Positions 8,737 to 20,942 are shown, counted from the stretch's first letter. The stretch is 64,000 nt of DNA from Streptomyces microflavus (GCF_014650075.1 NZ_BMUG01000018.1:1-64000); one strand, 5' to 3'. Program-made: numbers and translations. Notes: generated from the letters alone by a model not told the origin.

Positions 8737-10203
8737 GTGAGACCCGCGCCGACCATCCTCCACCTGGACATGGATGCCTTCTACGCCTCGGCGGAGCAGG
8801 CGGCCAAGCCCAGCCTGCGCGGAAAGGCGGTCGTCGTGGGCGGCCTCGGCCCCCGGGGAGTCGTCGCCACCGCCTCGTACGAGGCACGGGTCCTGGGCGT
8901 CCACTCCGCGATGCCGACGGCCCAGGCCAGACGGCTCGCGCCGAACGCGGCCTACCTGGTGCCCCGGTTCTCGCTGTACCGCACCGTGAGCGAGCAGGTG
9001 ATGGAGCTCCTGGGGCGGCTCTCGCCGCTGGTGGAGCCGCTGAGCCTGGACGAGGCCTTCGTCGACCTGGAGGCGGGCGGGGTGGCGGACGATTCGGTGT
9101 CGGCCCGGGCGATGGGGGAGCGGCTGCGTACGGCCATCCGGGAGGTGACCGGGCTCAGCGGATCGGTCGGGCTCGCCGGATCGAAGATGCTCGCCAAGAT
9201 CGCCTCCGAGCAGGCCAAGCCGGACGGCCTGGTGCTCATAGAGCCGGGCACCGAGCGCGAGCTGCTGGCCCCGATGTCCGTACGGACCCTGCCGGGCGTC
9301 GGACCCGCCACAGGGGACCACCTCCGGCGGGCCGGCATGACCACCGTCCACGACCTGGCGGAGGCCGGTGAGGCCGAGCTCGTACGGCTGGTCGGCAAGG
9401 CCCACGGCCACGGTCTCTACCGGATGGCGCTGGGGCTCGACGACCGGCCGGTGGTCGCCGAGCGGGACGCCAAGTCCGTATCGGTGGAGGACACCTTCGA
9501 TGTGGACCTGCACGACCGGGTGCGGGTGCGGGGGGAGGTGGAGCGGCTGGCGGTGCGGTGCGTGGAGCGGCTGCGGTCCGCCGACCGGTCGGGGCGTACG
9601 GTGGTGCTGAAGGTGCGCCGCTACGACTTCTCCACCCTGACCCGCTCCGAGACCCTCAGAGGCCCCACGGACGACCCCACGGTGGTCCGTGAGGCGGCCG
9701 CCAGGCTCCTGGAGGCCGTGGACACCACCGGGGGCGTACGGCTTCTGGGCGTGGGCGTCACGGGGCTCGCGGACTTCACCCAGGAGGATCTGTTCGCGCA
9801 GGCCGCCGACGCCCGGGAGCTGGCGGCGCGGTCGGAGGCGCCCGAGAAGCCCGCCGCGGACGACGGTGAGCGGGGCGGGGGGCCGGCGGACAAGGAACCC
9901 GCAAGGGAGAGCGCCGAGCAGCTCGCCGCGCGTCGCTGGCCCGCCGGACACGACGTACGCCACGCGGAGCACGGACACGGCTGGGTGCAGGGGAGCGGGG
10001 TGGGCCGGGTGACCGTCCGGTTCGAGGAGCCCGGTGGGCCCGTCGGCCGGGTCGTCACGTTCCGCATCGACGACCCGGAGCTGAGCCCCGCCGATCCGCT
10101 GCCGCTGGTCCGCGACCCGGTCGACTACTCCTCCTGGCCGGCCAGCCTGCCGAAGTCACGGTCGGGGCCGCTCTCCGCCGCCGGAGGGGAGTCCAGACCG
10201 TAA
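8737..10203 (+). CDS. dinB: DNA polymerase IV (Y family, DinB)
   Basis: A 488-residue translesion polymerase. The N-terminal catalytic motif LDMDAFYASAEQ supplies the first metal ligands and LSLDEAFVDLE the second pair. The helix-hairpin-helix region reads RTLPGVGPATGDHLRRAG, and a little-finger domain follows. The C terminus carries an actinobacterial extension (about residues 390-488) rich in Glu, Ala and Pro that contains HDVRHAEHGHGWVQGSG. I see no beta-clamp motif at the extreme end. GGAGG directly abuts the GTG at 8737, too close for normal use, so the initiation site is uncertain by a few codons. Its last 79 bases overlap the convergent PRC-barrel gene. Confidence 0.9.
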   Translation: MRPAPTILHLDMDAFYASAEQAAKPSLRGKAVVVGGLGPRGVVATASYEARVLGVHSAMPTAQARRLAPNAAYLVPRFSLYRTVSEQVMELLGRLSPLVEPLSLDEAFVDLEAGGVADDSVSARAMGERLRTAIREVTGLSGSVGLAGSKMLAKIASEQAKPDGLVLIEPGTERELLAPMSVRTLPGVGPATGDHLRRAGMTTVHDLAEAGEAELVRLVGKAHGHGLYRMALGLDDRPVVAERDAKSVSVEDTFDVDLHDRVRVRGEVERLAVRCVERLRSADRSGRTVVLKVRRYDFSTLTRSETLRGPTDDPTVVREAAARLLEAVDTTGGVRLLGVGVTGLADFTQEDLFAQAADARELAARSEAPEKPAADDGERGGGPADKEPARESAEQLAARRWPAGHDVRHAEHGHGWVQGSGVGRVTVRFEEPGGPVGRVVTFRIDDPELSPADPLPLVRDPVDYSSWPASLPKSRSGPLSAAGGESRP

Positions 10204-10496
10204 TGACGGTAGAGCTGCAGCTCCTGCTCCGGGGAGAGGTGCCGGCCGACGCCGAAGTCCGGCGCGCCCTTGATCAACGCGCGGTCGAAGGGGACCCGCA
10301 GCGTGTCCTCGACGAATTCGCTGGGTTCCAGCGGGACGAAGGCGTCCCTGCTGAACAGGCCGGTGCGGACGGCTGCCCACTCGGGCACCCCCGTCGCGTC
10401 GTCGAGATAGACCTCATCCACCGTTCCGATCTTGGTGCCCTTGCGATCGAATGCCTTGCGGCCGATCAGGCGGCGCGGATCGATATCGGTCTGCAC
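10125..10496 (-). CDS. PRC-barrel domain protein
   Basis: A 123-residue soluble protein with an N-terminal PRC-barrel (DPRRLIGRKAFDRKGTKIG, TVDEVYLDDATGVPEWAAV) and a C-terminal tail with RHLSPEQELQLYRHYGLD. PRC-barrels are small beta-barrels found in RimM and photosynthetic reaction-centre H subunits; stand-alone copies are common in Streptomyces and poorly understood, often linked to stress. The start is the GTG at 10496, with GGGAGG four bases upstream. The 3' end overlaps dinB on the opposite strand. Confidence 0.8.
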   Translation of the reverse strand: MQTDIDPRRLIGRKAFDRKGTKIGTVDEVYLDDATGVPEWAAVRTGLFSRDAFVPLEPSEFVEDTLRVPFDRALIKGAPDFGVGRHLSPEQELQLYRHYGLDSPPAAESGPDRDFGRLAGQEE

Positions 10497-10621
10497 GGTG
10501 CCTCCCACTGGTCGCAACTGCTCAGGGTGGACCCTGTCGCTCCACCAGCACCACACAAGTGCAGATCCGTGGTGTCGGCCACTCGAGAGCTCCGGCGCGA
10601 TGGCCGCTGGTAGGCTGGCAG

Positions 10622-10857
10622 TGGCTGCTGACCCCGTGCGGGAGAGTCCTCCGGTGCAGAATCCGGAGGCGCCGAAGGAGCAAATCCTCCCCGGAATCTC
10701 TCAGGCCCCCGTACCGCACGGACGAGGTCACTCTGGAAAGCAGGGCGGGTTTCGTGCGGGCACATGCCGGGACGGACCCGACCCTCACCGACGGTGAAAG
10801 TCGGCACGCCCCCGGGCGCGCCGGTGAAGCTCTCAGGTTGAGATGACAGAGGGGGAG
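10622..10857 (+). promoter_or_regulatory. Tandem glycine riboswitch upstream of gcvP
   Basis: Two consecutive aptamers are visible. The first has GGGAGAGTCCTCCGG, GGCGCCGAAGGAGCAAATCC, AATCTCTCAGG and a closing CTCTGGAAAGCAG. The second has GACGGTGAAAGTCGGC, GCCGGTGAAGCTCTCAGG and ATGACAGAGGGGGAGG. These are the hallmark conserved blocks of the gcvT-type glycine riboswitch, which usually binds glycine cooperatively and turns on glycine-cleavage genes. It ends about 64 bases before the gcvP start. Confidence 0.95.
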
Positions 10858-10920
10858 GCCGTTCGGGCACCCGCGCCGTGGTGCCCCTCGCAGGTCGTGA
10901 CAGACCAGGAGGCCTCCACC

Positions 10921-13806
<2,886 letters not shown>

Positions 13807-13835
13807 CGCTCGGGGGGAAACGCCTGACATGCGTC

Positions 13836-13875
13836 GGGGCCGGTGCGGGGATCTCCCCGGGCCGGCCCCTTCTCC
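13836..13875. terminator. gcvP terminator hairpin
   Basis: GGGGCCGG at 13836 pairs with CCGGCCCC at 13862, with an inner CGGGG/CCCCG pairing, and TTCT follows. It lies between gcvP and a convergent small gene. Confidence 0.65.
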
Positions 13876-13900
13876 GTACAGCCTTGTCCGTAGGTGTGCC

Positions 13901-14107
13901 TCAGGCGGCCTTCACCACGCGGCCTGCCACCAGCGGCCGGTGCGGTGCGATGATCTGACCGTCCGGCAGCAGCTCGCCGGTGTCCTCGAAGAGCAGGACA
14001 CCGTTGCACAGAAGGCTCCAGCCCTGTTCCGGGTGGTGTGCCGTCAGGCGGGCCGCCTCCCTGTCGGGGGAGTCGGCGGTGGGGCAGGGTGGCTGGTGCT
14101 GGCACAT
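13901..14107 (-). CDS. DUF5999-like small conserved protein
   Basis: A 68-residue protein (MCQHQPPCPTADSPDREAAR, then EQGWSLLCNGVLLFEDTGEL, ending in RPLVAGRVVKAA). I recognise this as a short protein conserved across Streptomyces, annotated as DUF5999; function unknown. Two early cysteines and two histidines could bind a metal. I start at the ATG at 14107 because conservation begins with MCQHQPPCPTA; the upstream codons to 14164 look non-coding. The gene is convergent with gcvP. Confidence 0.75.
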   Translation of the reverse strand: MCQHQPPCPTADSPDREAARLTAHHPEQGWSLLCNGVLLFEDTGELLPDGQIIAPHRPLVAGRVVKAA

Positions 14108-14351
14108 GGATGCGTTCTTTCGCTGCGTCGAGTCGAGTGTCCTGCGGCTGGATGAGAGGTTCATGGCCGCCCCCGTATCAGTCGGTCCGGTCCCAGTGTT
14201 GCCCTACGGGGTTGATTCCGCAGGGATTTCGCTGCAGCTCCCGTACTCCTCTCATGACGCATCACCCGCGCGGACGGTTCACCGCAACTGCACTGTCACT
14301 TCGGGTGGTTCGGGGTGGCCGGACCGGGCTAGTCCGAGTGGGTAAGAGGGA

Positions 14352-14402
14352 GCCCCCGCAGTGACCCGTTCCGCCGTCGGGCGTTACGGGCCACTGCGGG
14401 GG
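14352..14402. terminator. Long inverted repeat downstream of the 14.4-kb gene
   Basis: GCCCCCGCAGTG pairs with CACTGCGGGGGC, and the inner ACCCGT/ACGGG also pair. It lies just past the stop of the minus-strand gene at 14424. The rest of 14108-14351 shows no gene. Confidence 0.65.
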
Positions 14403-14423
14403 CCGGTGGTCCTCGGCCGCCGG

Positions 14424-15017
14424 TCAGGCGGAGCTGAGCAGCGGGCCGGGTGCCACCCGCAGGGTCATCACGGGCAGCAGATCGGCGACCCGGTGCGGCC
14501 GGTGCGCGGCGATGCCCGGCGGCGCCGGCGCCAGGGGCACCAGGACGTCGGCCGGGGCGAGCACACCGCCGGAGGCGTCTGAGGCGTCGTCCTCGGTGCT
14601 GTCGTGCAGCCAGAGGGTGAGCATGTACAGCTCGGGGATGGAGAGAAGTCTCGCCTGGTACGCCGTGGGCGAGGCCTCCGCCTGGCGGACCGCGAGCTCC
14701 GTCGAGGCGAGATAGGGGCCCTCGAAGAAGTGCGAGAAGCTCCAGCCGTCCGGGGTGAGCATGGTGTCCGCGGCGGCGATCGCGCGGCCTTCGCTCCGGA
14801 TCAGGAAGCGCCAGGCCGCGAGGCGGGTTCGAGGTGCGGTCCTGGTCGGAGCGATCCGGTCCAGAACGTGCACGGGAAGCGGCAGTTCGGGGCTGAGCGG
14901 TCCCTGGACGGACCGGAGGGCGGAGGTGCGCGCCTCGCGGACCGCGGTGGGAGAACCGAGGGCCGCGAGAACGCTGCGCAGGGCGGGCGCGGGAGCCGAG
15001 GGGACATGCAGCGGCAT
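14424..15017 (-). CDS. Conserved hypothetical protein, 197 aa
   Basis: I do not recognise a domain family. The protein is soluble, rich in Ala, Leu, Pro and Arg, with a plausible mixed fold: an N-terminal helical part (ALRSVLAALGSPTAVREAR), a central stretch (AAWRFLIRSEGRAIAAADTM, GWSFSHFFEGPYLASTELAV) and a beta-rich C terminus (ELYMLTLWLHDST). GAGAGGCGA precedes the ATG at 15017. Codon use looks like a genuine Streptomyces gene. It stands alone between a convergent small gene and a divergent ligase-like gene, so context gives no function. Confidence 0.7.
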   Translation of the reverse strand: MPLHVPSAPAPALRSVLAALGSPTAVREARTSALRSVQGPLSPELPLPVHVLDRIAPTRTAPRTRLAAWRFLIRSEGRAIAAADTMLTPDGWSFSHFFEGPYLASTELAVRQAEASPTAYQARLLSIPELYMLTLWLHDSTEDDASDASGGVLAPADVLVPLAPAPPGIAAHRPHRVADLLPVMTLRVAPGPLLSSA

Positions 15018-15502
15018 AGTGGGTCGCCTCTCACTTCGGAGACACGGTGATGCGTGGGCGGGTGCAGACGGCGCTGTCGGCGTGCGGGGCCAGAGGAGGC
15101 CGGTGACGGGCCGGTTGCGTCAACTCTCTGCCTCGTCAGGCGGAGTTTATACGACACGTGTTCACTCAGTGTTTCCGCTAGCTGCCGGGGACATTTCGCG
15201 CAAGGCGACAACCGGACTTCGAAATGCGGTTTTCCTGGTGATTTGCTCGGCCGATTTCAGCCCTCGCCTGTGCCTCTTTCGGTGGCGCGGTCGGCCGAAA
15301 CTCGTCGGTGATTCCACCACGCACTCTCCGGGCGAAAATGCCGATGGGTACGTGCCGTAGGAATGTGCCCCCGGTCTCCGTCATCCAGCCTATCGGGTTT
15401 CCGGTGCTCCGTGGGGCGTTACGGATCACTTCCACTGGGCATTATCGATCGTGATGCGCACGGCCCGGTCAGCGGGCCGACCACTGGAGGAGGGACCCCT
15501 AG
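15018..15502. other. Non-coding divergent region, 485 bases
   Basis: I see no gene here. It contains an 8-bp palindrome ACACGTGT near 15157 and a stretch less GC-rich than its surroundings (15180-15440). It must hold the promoters of the two divergent genes. Confidence 0.5.
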
Positions 15503-17008
15503 ATGGGGGAGAAGGTCGTGGCGGGAGCCGTTGACCTGTCCGATCGGCAGGCATACCGCTCCAAGCTCAACCAGTGCCTGGAGGGGCTGGGCAGACTGCT
15601 GGCGGAGCGGAGGTTCGACCGTCCGAGGAACCTGATGGGGCTGGAGATAGAGCTGAATCTCGCGGGCTCCGACGGCATGCCGAGGATGATGAATCAAGAA
15701 GTGCTCCAGCGCATCGCGAGCCGGGATTTCCAGACCGAACTCGGGATGTTCAATCTGGAAGTAAATATCGTTCCGCACCGGCTCGGCGGCCGGGTATTCG
15801 ATCAGCTCTCGGAGGAGTTGCGGACCGGTCTCGCCTACGCCCACCGCAAGGCCGGCGAGGTGGACGCGGGGATCGTCATGATCGGAATCCTGCCGACGCT
15901 CGGCGAGCACGACGTGGTCTCGGCGAATCTCTCGGACGTGGACCGCTACACCCTGCTCAACGATCAAATGGCGGCGGCCCGGGGAGAGGATTTCGCCCTG
16001 GATATCGAGGGCGTCGAGCACCTGGTCTGCTCCTCGCCCTCGATCGCCCCCGAATCGGCCTGCACCTCGGTCCAGTTGCACCTCCAGGTGACGCCCGCCC
16101 GGTTCGCCGACGTGTGGAACGCGGCCCAGGCGATCGCCTCCGTCCAGATCGCGCTGGGTGCCAACGCCCCGTTCCTCTTCGGCAAGGAGCTCTGGCGGGA
16201 GTCCCGCCCCCCGCTGTTCCAGCAGGCCACCGACGTACGGCCGCCGGAGCTGGCCAACCAGGGAGTCCGGCCCAGGACCTGGTTCGGGGAGCGCTGGATC
16301 ACCTCCGCCTACGAGCTGTTCGAGGAGAACCTGCGCTACTTCCCGCCGCTGCTGCCGATCTGCGACGAGGAGGAGCCGCTGCGGGTCCTCGACGAAGGAG
16401 GGGTGCCGGAGCTGGCCGAGCTGGTCCTGCACAACGGGACGGTCTACCGCTGGAACCGCCCGGTGTACGGGATGGCCGACGGCGTCCCGCACCTGCGCGT
16501 GGAGAACCGGGTGCTGCCGGCCGGGCCGACCGTCACGGACGTCATCGCCAACGCCGCGTTCTACTACGGGCTCGTACGGGCGCTCGCCGAGGAGTCCCGG
16601 CCGGTGTGGAGCAGGCTGCCTTTCGAGGCCGCCGAGGAGAACTTCGACGAGGCCTGCCGGCACGGCATCGAGGCCGAGCTGCTCTGGCCGCGGCCGGGCC
16701 GCTCCGGCGGACTCGCCAGGATCCCCGCCGTACAGCTGGTGCTGGAGGAACTGCTGCCGCTGGCCGCCGCGGGCCTCGACGCCTGGCACATCGAGCCCAC
16801 CGACCGGGACCGCTACCTCGGGGTGATCGAGGAGCGCTGCAAGCGGCGGGTGAACGGGGCCTCCTGGCAGGTCGCCACCTACCGCCGGGCGCTGGAGGCG
16901 GGGCTCGGCCGGGAGGCGGCGCTGGCGGCCACCACCCGGCGGTACGCCGAGCTGATGCACGCGGGGGAGCCGGTGCACACCTGGCCGGTGGGGTTCCCGG
17001 CGCCCTGA
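15503..17008 (+). CDS. Glutamate-cysteine ligase family 2-like protein
   Basis: A 501-residue ATP-grasp-like carboxylate-amine ligase homologue. The N-terminal part has the family acidic motif GLEIELNLAG (MGLEIE), then NLEVNIVPHRL and TSVQLHLQVTP, and the C-terminal half has HLRVENRVLPAGPT. GCS2-family proteins join glutamate to cysteine or other amines, but Streptomyces make mycothiol rather than glutathione, so the true substrate here is uncertain. GGAGGAGGG lies eight bases before the ATG. It appears monocistronic. Confidence 0.72.
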   Translation: MGEKVVAGAVDLSDRQAYRSKLNQCLEGLGRLLAERRFDRPRNLMGLEIELNLAGSDGMPRMMNQEVLQRIASRDFQTELGMFNLEVNIVPHRLGGRVFDQLSEELRTGLAYAHRKAGEVDAGIVMIGILPTLGEHDVVSANLSDVDRYTLLNDQMAAARGEDFALDIEGVEHLVCSSPSIAPESACTSVQLHLQVTPARFADVWNAAQAIASVQIALGANAPFLFGKELWRESRPPLFQQATDVRPPELANQGVRPRTWFGERWITSAYELFEENLRYFPPLLPICDEEEPLRVLDEGGVPELAELVLHNGTVYRWNRPVYGMADGVPHLRVENRVLPAGPTVTDVIANAAFYYGLVRALAEESRPVWSRLPFEAAEENFDEACRHGIEAELLWPRPGRSGGLARIPAVQLVLEELLPLAAAGLDAWHIEPTDRDRYLGVIEERCKRRVNGASWQVATYRRALEAGLGREAALAATTRRYAELMHAGEPVHTWPVGFPAP

Positions 17009-17189
17009 TTCCCGGCGCCCTGAGGCAGTTCCGTACGCGCACGGGGTGCCGCGGTCCTGTTACGCGGACGGGGCGGGCCCGGGCGGGGAGCGGGGCAAGG
17101 TGTGCGGCGGGCCGGTGGCCCGGCACGGGGCGGGTGCCACCCGGGCGGTTCGTACCGGCCGGGGTGCCACCCCGCCGGGCCCGCCGTCC

Positions 17190-18980
17190 TCACTCCTGGG
17201 CGGCGCGTCCGTTCTGCCCGGCCGTCATGATGGCCTGGAGGATGACCGCCTGGATCTCCACCGGGTCGCTCACCTCGTACCCGTCGCCCCCGGTGATCCG
17301 CGCGATCTCCGCCACCTCCTCCCGGTCGGCGTCCGGGCCCACCGCGATGGCGATGATCGGAACGGGACGCTCCGGGTCGGCGAGCTCCTTGAGCTCGGCG
17401 ACCAGCGCACTCCGGGAGATGCCGTCCTCGTCCTGGTTGGAGCCGTCGGTGAGGATCACCAGGGCGTTGAACTTGCCCTTCAGATACGAAGATTGGGCCT
17501 CCTTGTACGAGGCCAGCATCGTGTCGTACAGCCCGGTCGCCCCGCCCGGTACGGGCTGCAGCCCCGCGAAAGCCGCCGCGAGCTTCTCCCGGTGGGTGGA
17601 ACCGCCCTGGGCGGGGTCGCCCAGGCGGCGCGTCGGCATCAGCTTGCGGTAGTCCTTCTTGCCGTCCAGCGTGGTGGCGAACTCCCACAGGCCGATCTCG
17701 TCGTCCGCGGTGAACTGGGTGAGCGCCTGGATGAGCGATTCCTTGGTGACGTCCATCCGCGACTGGCCGCGTCCCGGCACCGGTGTGGACATCGACCCCG
17801 AGGCGTCGACGACCGTGGTCAGCCGGGCGCTCTGGACGGTGATCGTCCACATTCCCAGCATCTCCTGGAGATCCTTCGCCGACGGCGCCTCGGCCGCCGA
17901 TGTGGCGTACGGCTGCGGAGACTTGCCGCCCGCCGCCGTGACGACGGCGTTCTCGGCCTCTCCGCCGGCGGGCCGGAACCCGTACCGGGCGAACACGGCC
18001 CGCGAGCCCGTGTCGTTGAGCAGGGTCATGAAGCGCAGTGCCGCCCGGGACTGGGCCAGGGTCAGCTTCTCCTCGTCGACCAGCGTGTACGGGTAGTCGA
18101 GCAGCGGGGTGCCGTCCTTCGGGTAGAAGAGGTTGAGCCTGCCGCTGCCGGCCGCCTCCGCGTTGTGGGTGAAGGCGGCCTGCTCGGATATCAGGACCGC
18201 CTGGTTACGTTTCGGATTGCCCTCCTCGGCGCCGGAGCCGCTCCGCGCCAGGGTCTCCAGCACCTGCGCGTCGCTGTCCGACATCCGCTCGGCCAGCACC
18301 TTCGCGGTCTCCGCGACCCTGGTGTCGCTGTCCCCGCCCTGCTGCCCGGACGAGGCGGCGATGCTGGTGAGGGCCAGCAGACCGGTGGCGCTCCGCGCCG
18401 GATCGGCCGCGCCGAGGCGGACCTTGTCCGACGTGAGGGCCGCGGTGACCACCTCGGCCCAGGAGTACGTCTTCTTCGGCCAGCCCAGCCGCTGCGACGC
18501 GGACGGCACCATGGCGAGACCCACCGGTGAGGAGGCCACCGAGTCCGAGGGGGAGATGGGGGTGCCCGTGCCGAGCCCCTCGGCCCGGTCCAGCCAGAGA
18601 TCGGAGTCGGGCAGCCAGACCTGGAAGTCCGGGGCATCGCCGCCGCCCGCGAGCGCGTCGGCCACCTTGTAGGAGTCACGGGCCACCACGTCCACGTCGA
18701 GGCAGTGGCCGTCGGATCTCACCTCGTTCGCCAGGGCCTCCTCGGCTATGGCGCGGACCGCCGGTGCGATGTCCGGTGAGGCGGCCAGGGACAGGTGCAC
18801 GGCGGAGTCCTCGCAGGACTCGGAGAACGACAGCAGGCCGCCCTTGACCGCCACCCCTGTTCCGGTCGCCACCGCGAGGACGAGCAGCGTGGCGATGGCG
18901 ATGGTGCGACGCCGGCGCCGGGGAGACGCGTCCCCGCGTTCTTCCGGCGCGTAGGCATCGGGCAAGCTGTGACGTCCCAT
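17190..18980 (-). CDS. Membrane-anchored solute-binding/VWA domain protein
   Basis: A 596-residue protein that combines an N-terminal transmembrane anchor (about residues 27-46), a periplasmic-binding-protein-like region (VHLSLAASPDIAPAVRAIAE, APDFQVWLPDSDLW) and a C-terminal von Willebrand A domain. The VWA metal site (MIDAS) DxSxS is intact from Asp392 (VVDASGSMS), with later NALVILTDGSNQDED. Extracellular VWA domains bind ligands or partners through the divalent cation. I choose the ATG at 18980, preceded by CAGGGGG. It is convergent with the ligase gene, and the downstream 17009-17189 region holds only GC-rich hairpins. Confidence 0.82.
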   Translation of the reverse strand: MGRHSLPDAYAPEERGDASPRRRRRTIAIATLLVLAVATGTGVAVKGGLLSFSESCEDSAVHLSLAASPDIAPAVRAIAEEALANEVRSDGHCLDVDVVARDSYKVADALAGGGDAPDFQVWLPDSDLWLDRAEGLGTGTPISPSDSVASSPVGLAMVPSASQRLGWPKKTYSWAEVVTAALTSDKVRLGAADPARSATGLLALTSIAASSGQQGGDSDTRVAETAKVLAERMSDSDAQVLETLARSGSGAEEGNPKRNQAVLISEQAAFTHNAEAAGSGRLNLFYPKDGTPLLDYPYTLVDEEKLTLAQSRAALRFMTLLNDTGSRAVFARYGFRPAGGEAENAVVTAAGGKSPQPYATSAAEAPSAKDLQEMLGMWTITVQSARLTTVVDASGSMSTPVPGRGQSRMDVTKESLIQALTQFTADDEIGLWEFATTLDGKKDYRKLMPTRRLGDPAQGGSTHREKLAAAFAGLQPVPGGATGLYDTMLASYKEAQSSYLKGKFNALVILTDGSNQDEDGISRSALVAELKELADPERPVPIIAIAVGPDADREEVAEIARITGGDGYEVSDPVEIQAVILQAIMTAGQNGRAAQE

Positions 18981-19176
18981 GTCGGTGGTGCCCCCTGAAG
19001 ACGAACGATGAACGATGAACAAGGAAAAAGGGGGACCTCACCATCGGCGATGGTGGTCGTCCCCCGGCTTGTCGCGCATGATCTTCGTACCCGCATTCGA
19101 GACCCTAGCGGGGCGGTGGGTGGGATGAGACGCGATTGCAGAACAAAAGGCAGGTGTACCGGTGGAGGTGGGGCGC

Positions 19177-19956
19177 GTGGCTGATTCTTATCCCCAAGAG
19201 GGCGCATCACGAAGGATCTTGCGGTCGGAGACCGTGCTGGTCCTGGCGCTCTCGCTGGGCGCGAGTGCGGTGTCCGCGCTCATCAGTTTTGTCGGATCGC
19301 TGACGAAACCGGGGGGTTTGAAGGATCAGGCGGCGACGCTGAACGGTTCGTACGCCCCGGGCCGTCCATGGCTGGATCTGGCTTGGCAAATGTTCGGAAT
19401 CGCAACGGCCCTGGTGCCGGTCGCCCTGGTGGCGCACCTGCTGATCAGGGAAGGGGCCGGCCTGCGGACCATCGGATTCGACCGCACCAGGCCGGGGTTC
19501 GACCTCGGTCGCGGAACCCTGGTCGCGGCCGGCATCGGCAGCGCCGGGCTCGCCTTCTACCTGGTGGCCCGGGCGAGCGGGTTCAACCTCACCGTCGTAC
19601 CGGAGTCGCTGCCCGACGTCTGGTGGAAGTTCCCCGTACTGATCCTCTCCGCGGCGCAGAACTCCGTGGTCGAGGAGGTCATCGTGGTCGCCTACCTGTT
19701 GCGGAGGCTGGACCAGCTGGGCTGGACACCGATGGCCTCGCTCGCGGCCAGCTCCGTGCTGCGTGGCTCGTACCACCTGTACCAGGGCATCGGCGGCTTC
19801 GTCGGCAACCTGGTGATGGGCGTCGTCTTCGTGCTGCTGTACCGGCGCTGGGGGCGGGTGGGGCCGCTGGTCGTCGCCCATACGCTGCTCGACATCGGGG
19901 CGTTCGTCGGGTACGCGCTGCTCGCCGGGAGGGTGGACTGGCTGCCGACGCCGTGA
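19177..19956 (+). CDS. CPBP family intramembrane metalloprotease
   Basis: A 259-residue membrane protein with about seven hydrophobic helices. The CPBP (Rce1-like) motifs are present: EE in SVVEEVIVVAYLLRRL, a histidine in GSYHLYQG and a second in VAHTLLD. Bacterial members cleave or process small peptides and membrane proteins, and some give bacteriocin immunity. The GTG at 19177 has GGAGG eight bases upstream; the earlier GTG at 19162 overlaps that site and is less likely. It ends at a hairpin shared with the convergent PhzF gene. Confidence 0.82.
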   Translation: MADSYPQEGASRRILRSETVLVLALSLGASAVSALISFVGSLTKPGGLKDQAATLNGSYAPGRPWLDLAWQMFGIATALVPVALVAHLLIREGAGLRTIGFDRTRPGFDLGRGTLVAAGIGSAGLAFYLVARASGFNLTVVPESLPDVWWKFPVLILSAAQNSVVEEVIVVAYLLRRLDQLGWTPMASLAASSVLRGSYHLYQGIGGFVGNLVMGVVFVLLYRRWGRVGPLVVAHTLLDIGAFVGYALLAGRVDWLPTP

Positions 19957-19962
19957 GGAGGG

Positions 19963-20000
19963 GCGGGGCTTCCTGCGGGTGGCTTCGCAGGAAGCCCCGC
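19963..20000. terminator. Bidirectional terminator
   Basis: GCGGGGCTTCCTGC pairs perfectly with GCAGGAAGCCCCGC. It lies between two convergent stops only 51 bases apart. Confidence 0.85.
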
Positions 20001-20007
20001 AGGACGA

Positions 20008-20829
20008 TCAGAAGGCTGTGAGCAGTTCCCCGTCGATGACGGTGACCGCCGTGCCCGTCAGCAGGGTGCGCCCGCCGCGCAGTGCCGTGCGTACGAGGCC
20101 CGAGCGGGCGGACGCCTGCAGACCGGTGAGGTCGTCCCGGCCGAACCGGGCCGACCAGAACGGGGCCAGCGCGGTGTGGGCGCTGCCGGTCACCGGGTCC
20201 TCGTCGATGCCGACCCCGGGGAAGAAGCCGCGCGAGACGAAGTCGTAGCCGAGGGCGGGGTCCTCGGCGGCGGCCGTGGCGATGATGCCGCGCCGCGAGT
20301 GGGCCACGAGGGCGGCGAAGTCCGGGGCGAGAGCCCGTACGGTCGCCTCGTCGCGGAGCTCGACGAGCAGGTCGCCGATGTGCTCACCGGTGTCGTGGAC
20401 CGAGACCGGCTCCGCCCCCAGCGCCTCGGCGAGCCCGGGCGGCGCGGTCTCCTCGCGGAGCGGGGCGGTGGGGAAGTCGAGGGTGAGGGTGCCGTCCGGG
20501 TGGGCGGTGGAGGTGAGGATCCCGCAGCGCGCGGTGAAACGTACGGTGCCGGTGGCCCGCCCAGTGGTGTGCAGGACGTGCGCGGTGGCGAGCGTGGCGT
20601 GCCCGCACATGTCGACCTCGGTCGCCGGGGTGAACCAGCGCAGCGCCCAGTCGGCCTCGCCGCCCGGCGGCAGCGGGTGGGCGAAGGCGGTCTCGGAGAG
20701 GTTGACCTCGGTGGCGATCTCCTGGAGCCGTTCGGCGTCCGGGAAGGCGGCGGATTCCAGCAGGAGGACACCTGCGGGGTTGCCGGAGAAGGGGCGGTCG
20801 GTGAACGCGTCGACGATACGAATCCTCAT
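20008..20829 (-). CDS. PhzF family isomerase-like protein
   Basis: A 273-residue protein with the PhzF/DapF fold. The N terminus is typical (MRIRIVDAFTDRPFSGNPAG), and the catalytic glutamate sits in NLSETAF. Other conserved stretches are CGHATLATAHVL and GIDEDPVTGSAHTAL. Family members isomerise small hydroxy- or amino-acid substrates; PhzF itself works in phenazine synthesis, but no phenazine genes are nearby, so the substrate is unknown. I start at the ATG at 20829; the open frame upstream is proline/arginine-rich and non-coding in character. Confidence 0.87.
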   Translation of the reverse strand: MRIRIVDAFTDRPFSGNPAGVLLLESAAFPDAERLQEIATEVNLSETAFAHPLPPGGEADWALRWFTPATEVDMCGHATLATAHVLHTTGRATGTVRFTARCGILTSTAHPDGTLTLDFPTAPLREETAPPGLAEALGAEPVSVHDTGEHIGDLLVELRDEATVRALAPDFAALVAHSRRGIIATAAAEDPALGYDFVSRGFFPGVGIDEDPVTGSAHTALAPFWSARFGRDDLTGLQASARSGLVRTALRGGRTLLTGTAVTVIDGELLTAF

Positions 20830-20942
20830 GGGGCGACCGTAGGGCGCCCGCGCGGCGACGGACCAAGGCCAATCCGGGGTTCCTGGCCCCCGTGCCGGTG
20901 GTCCCGGCCGGAGGGGGGCCGGTCCGGGCACGCGTCGGCGGT

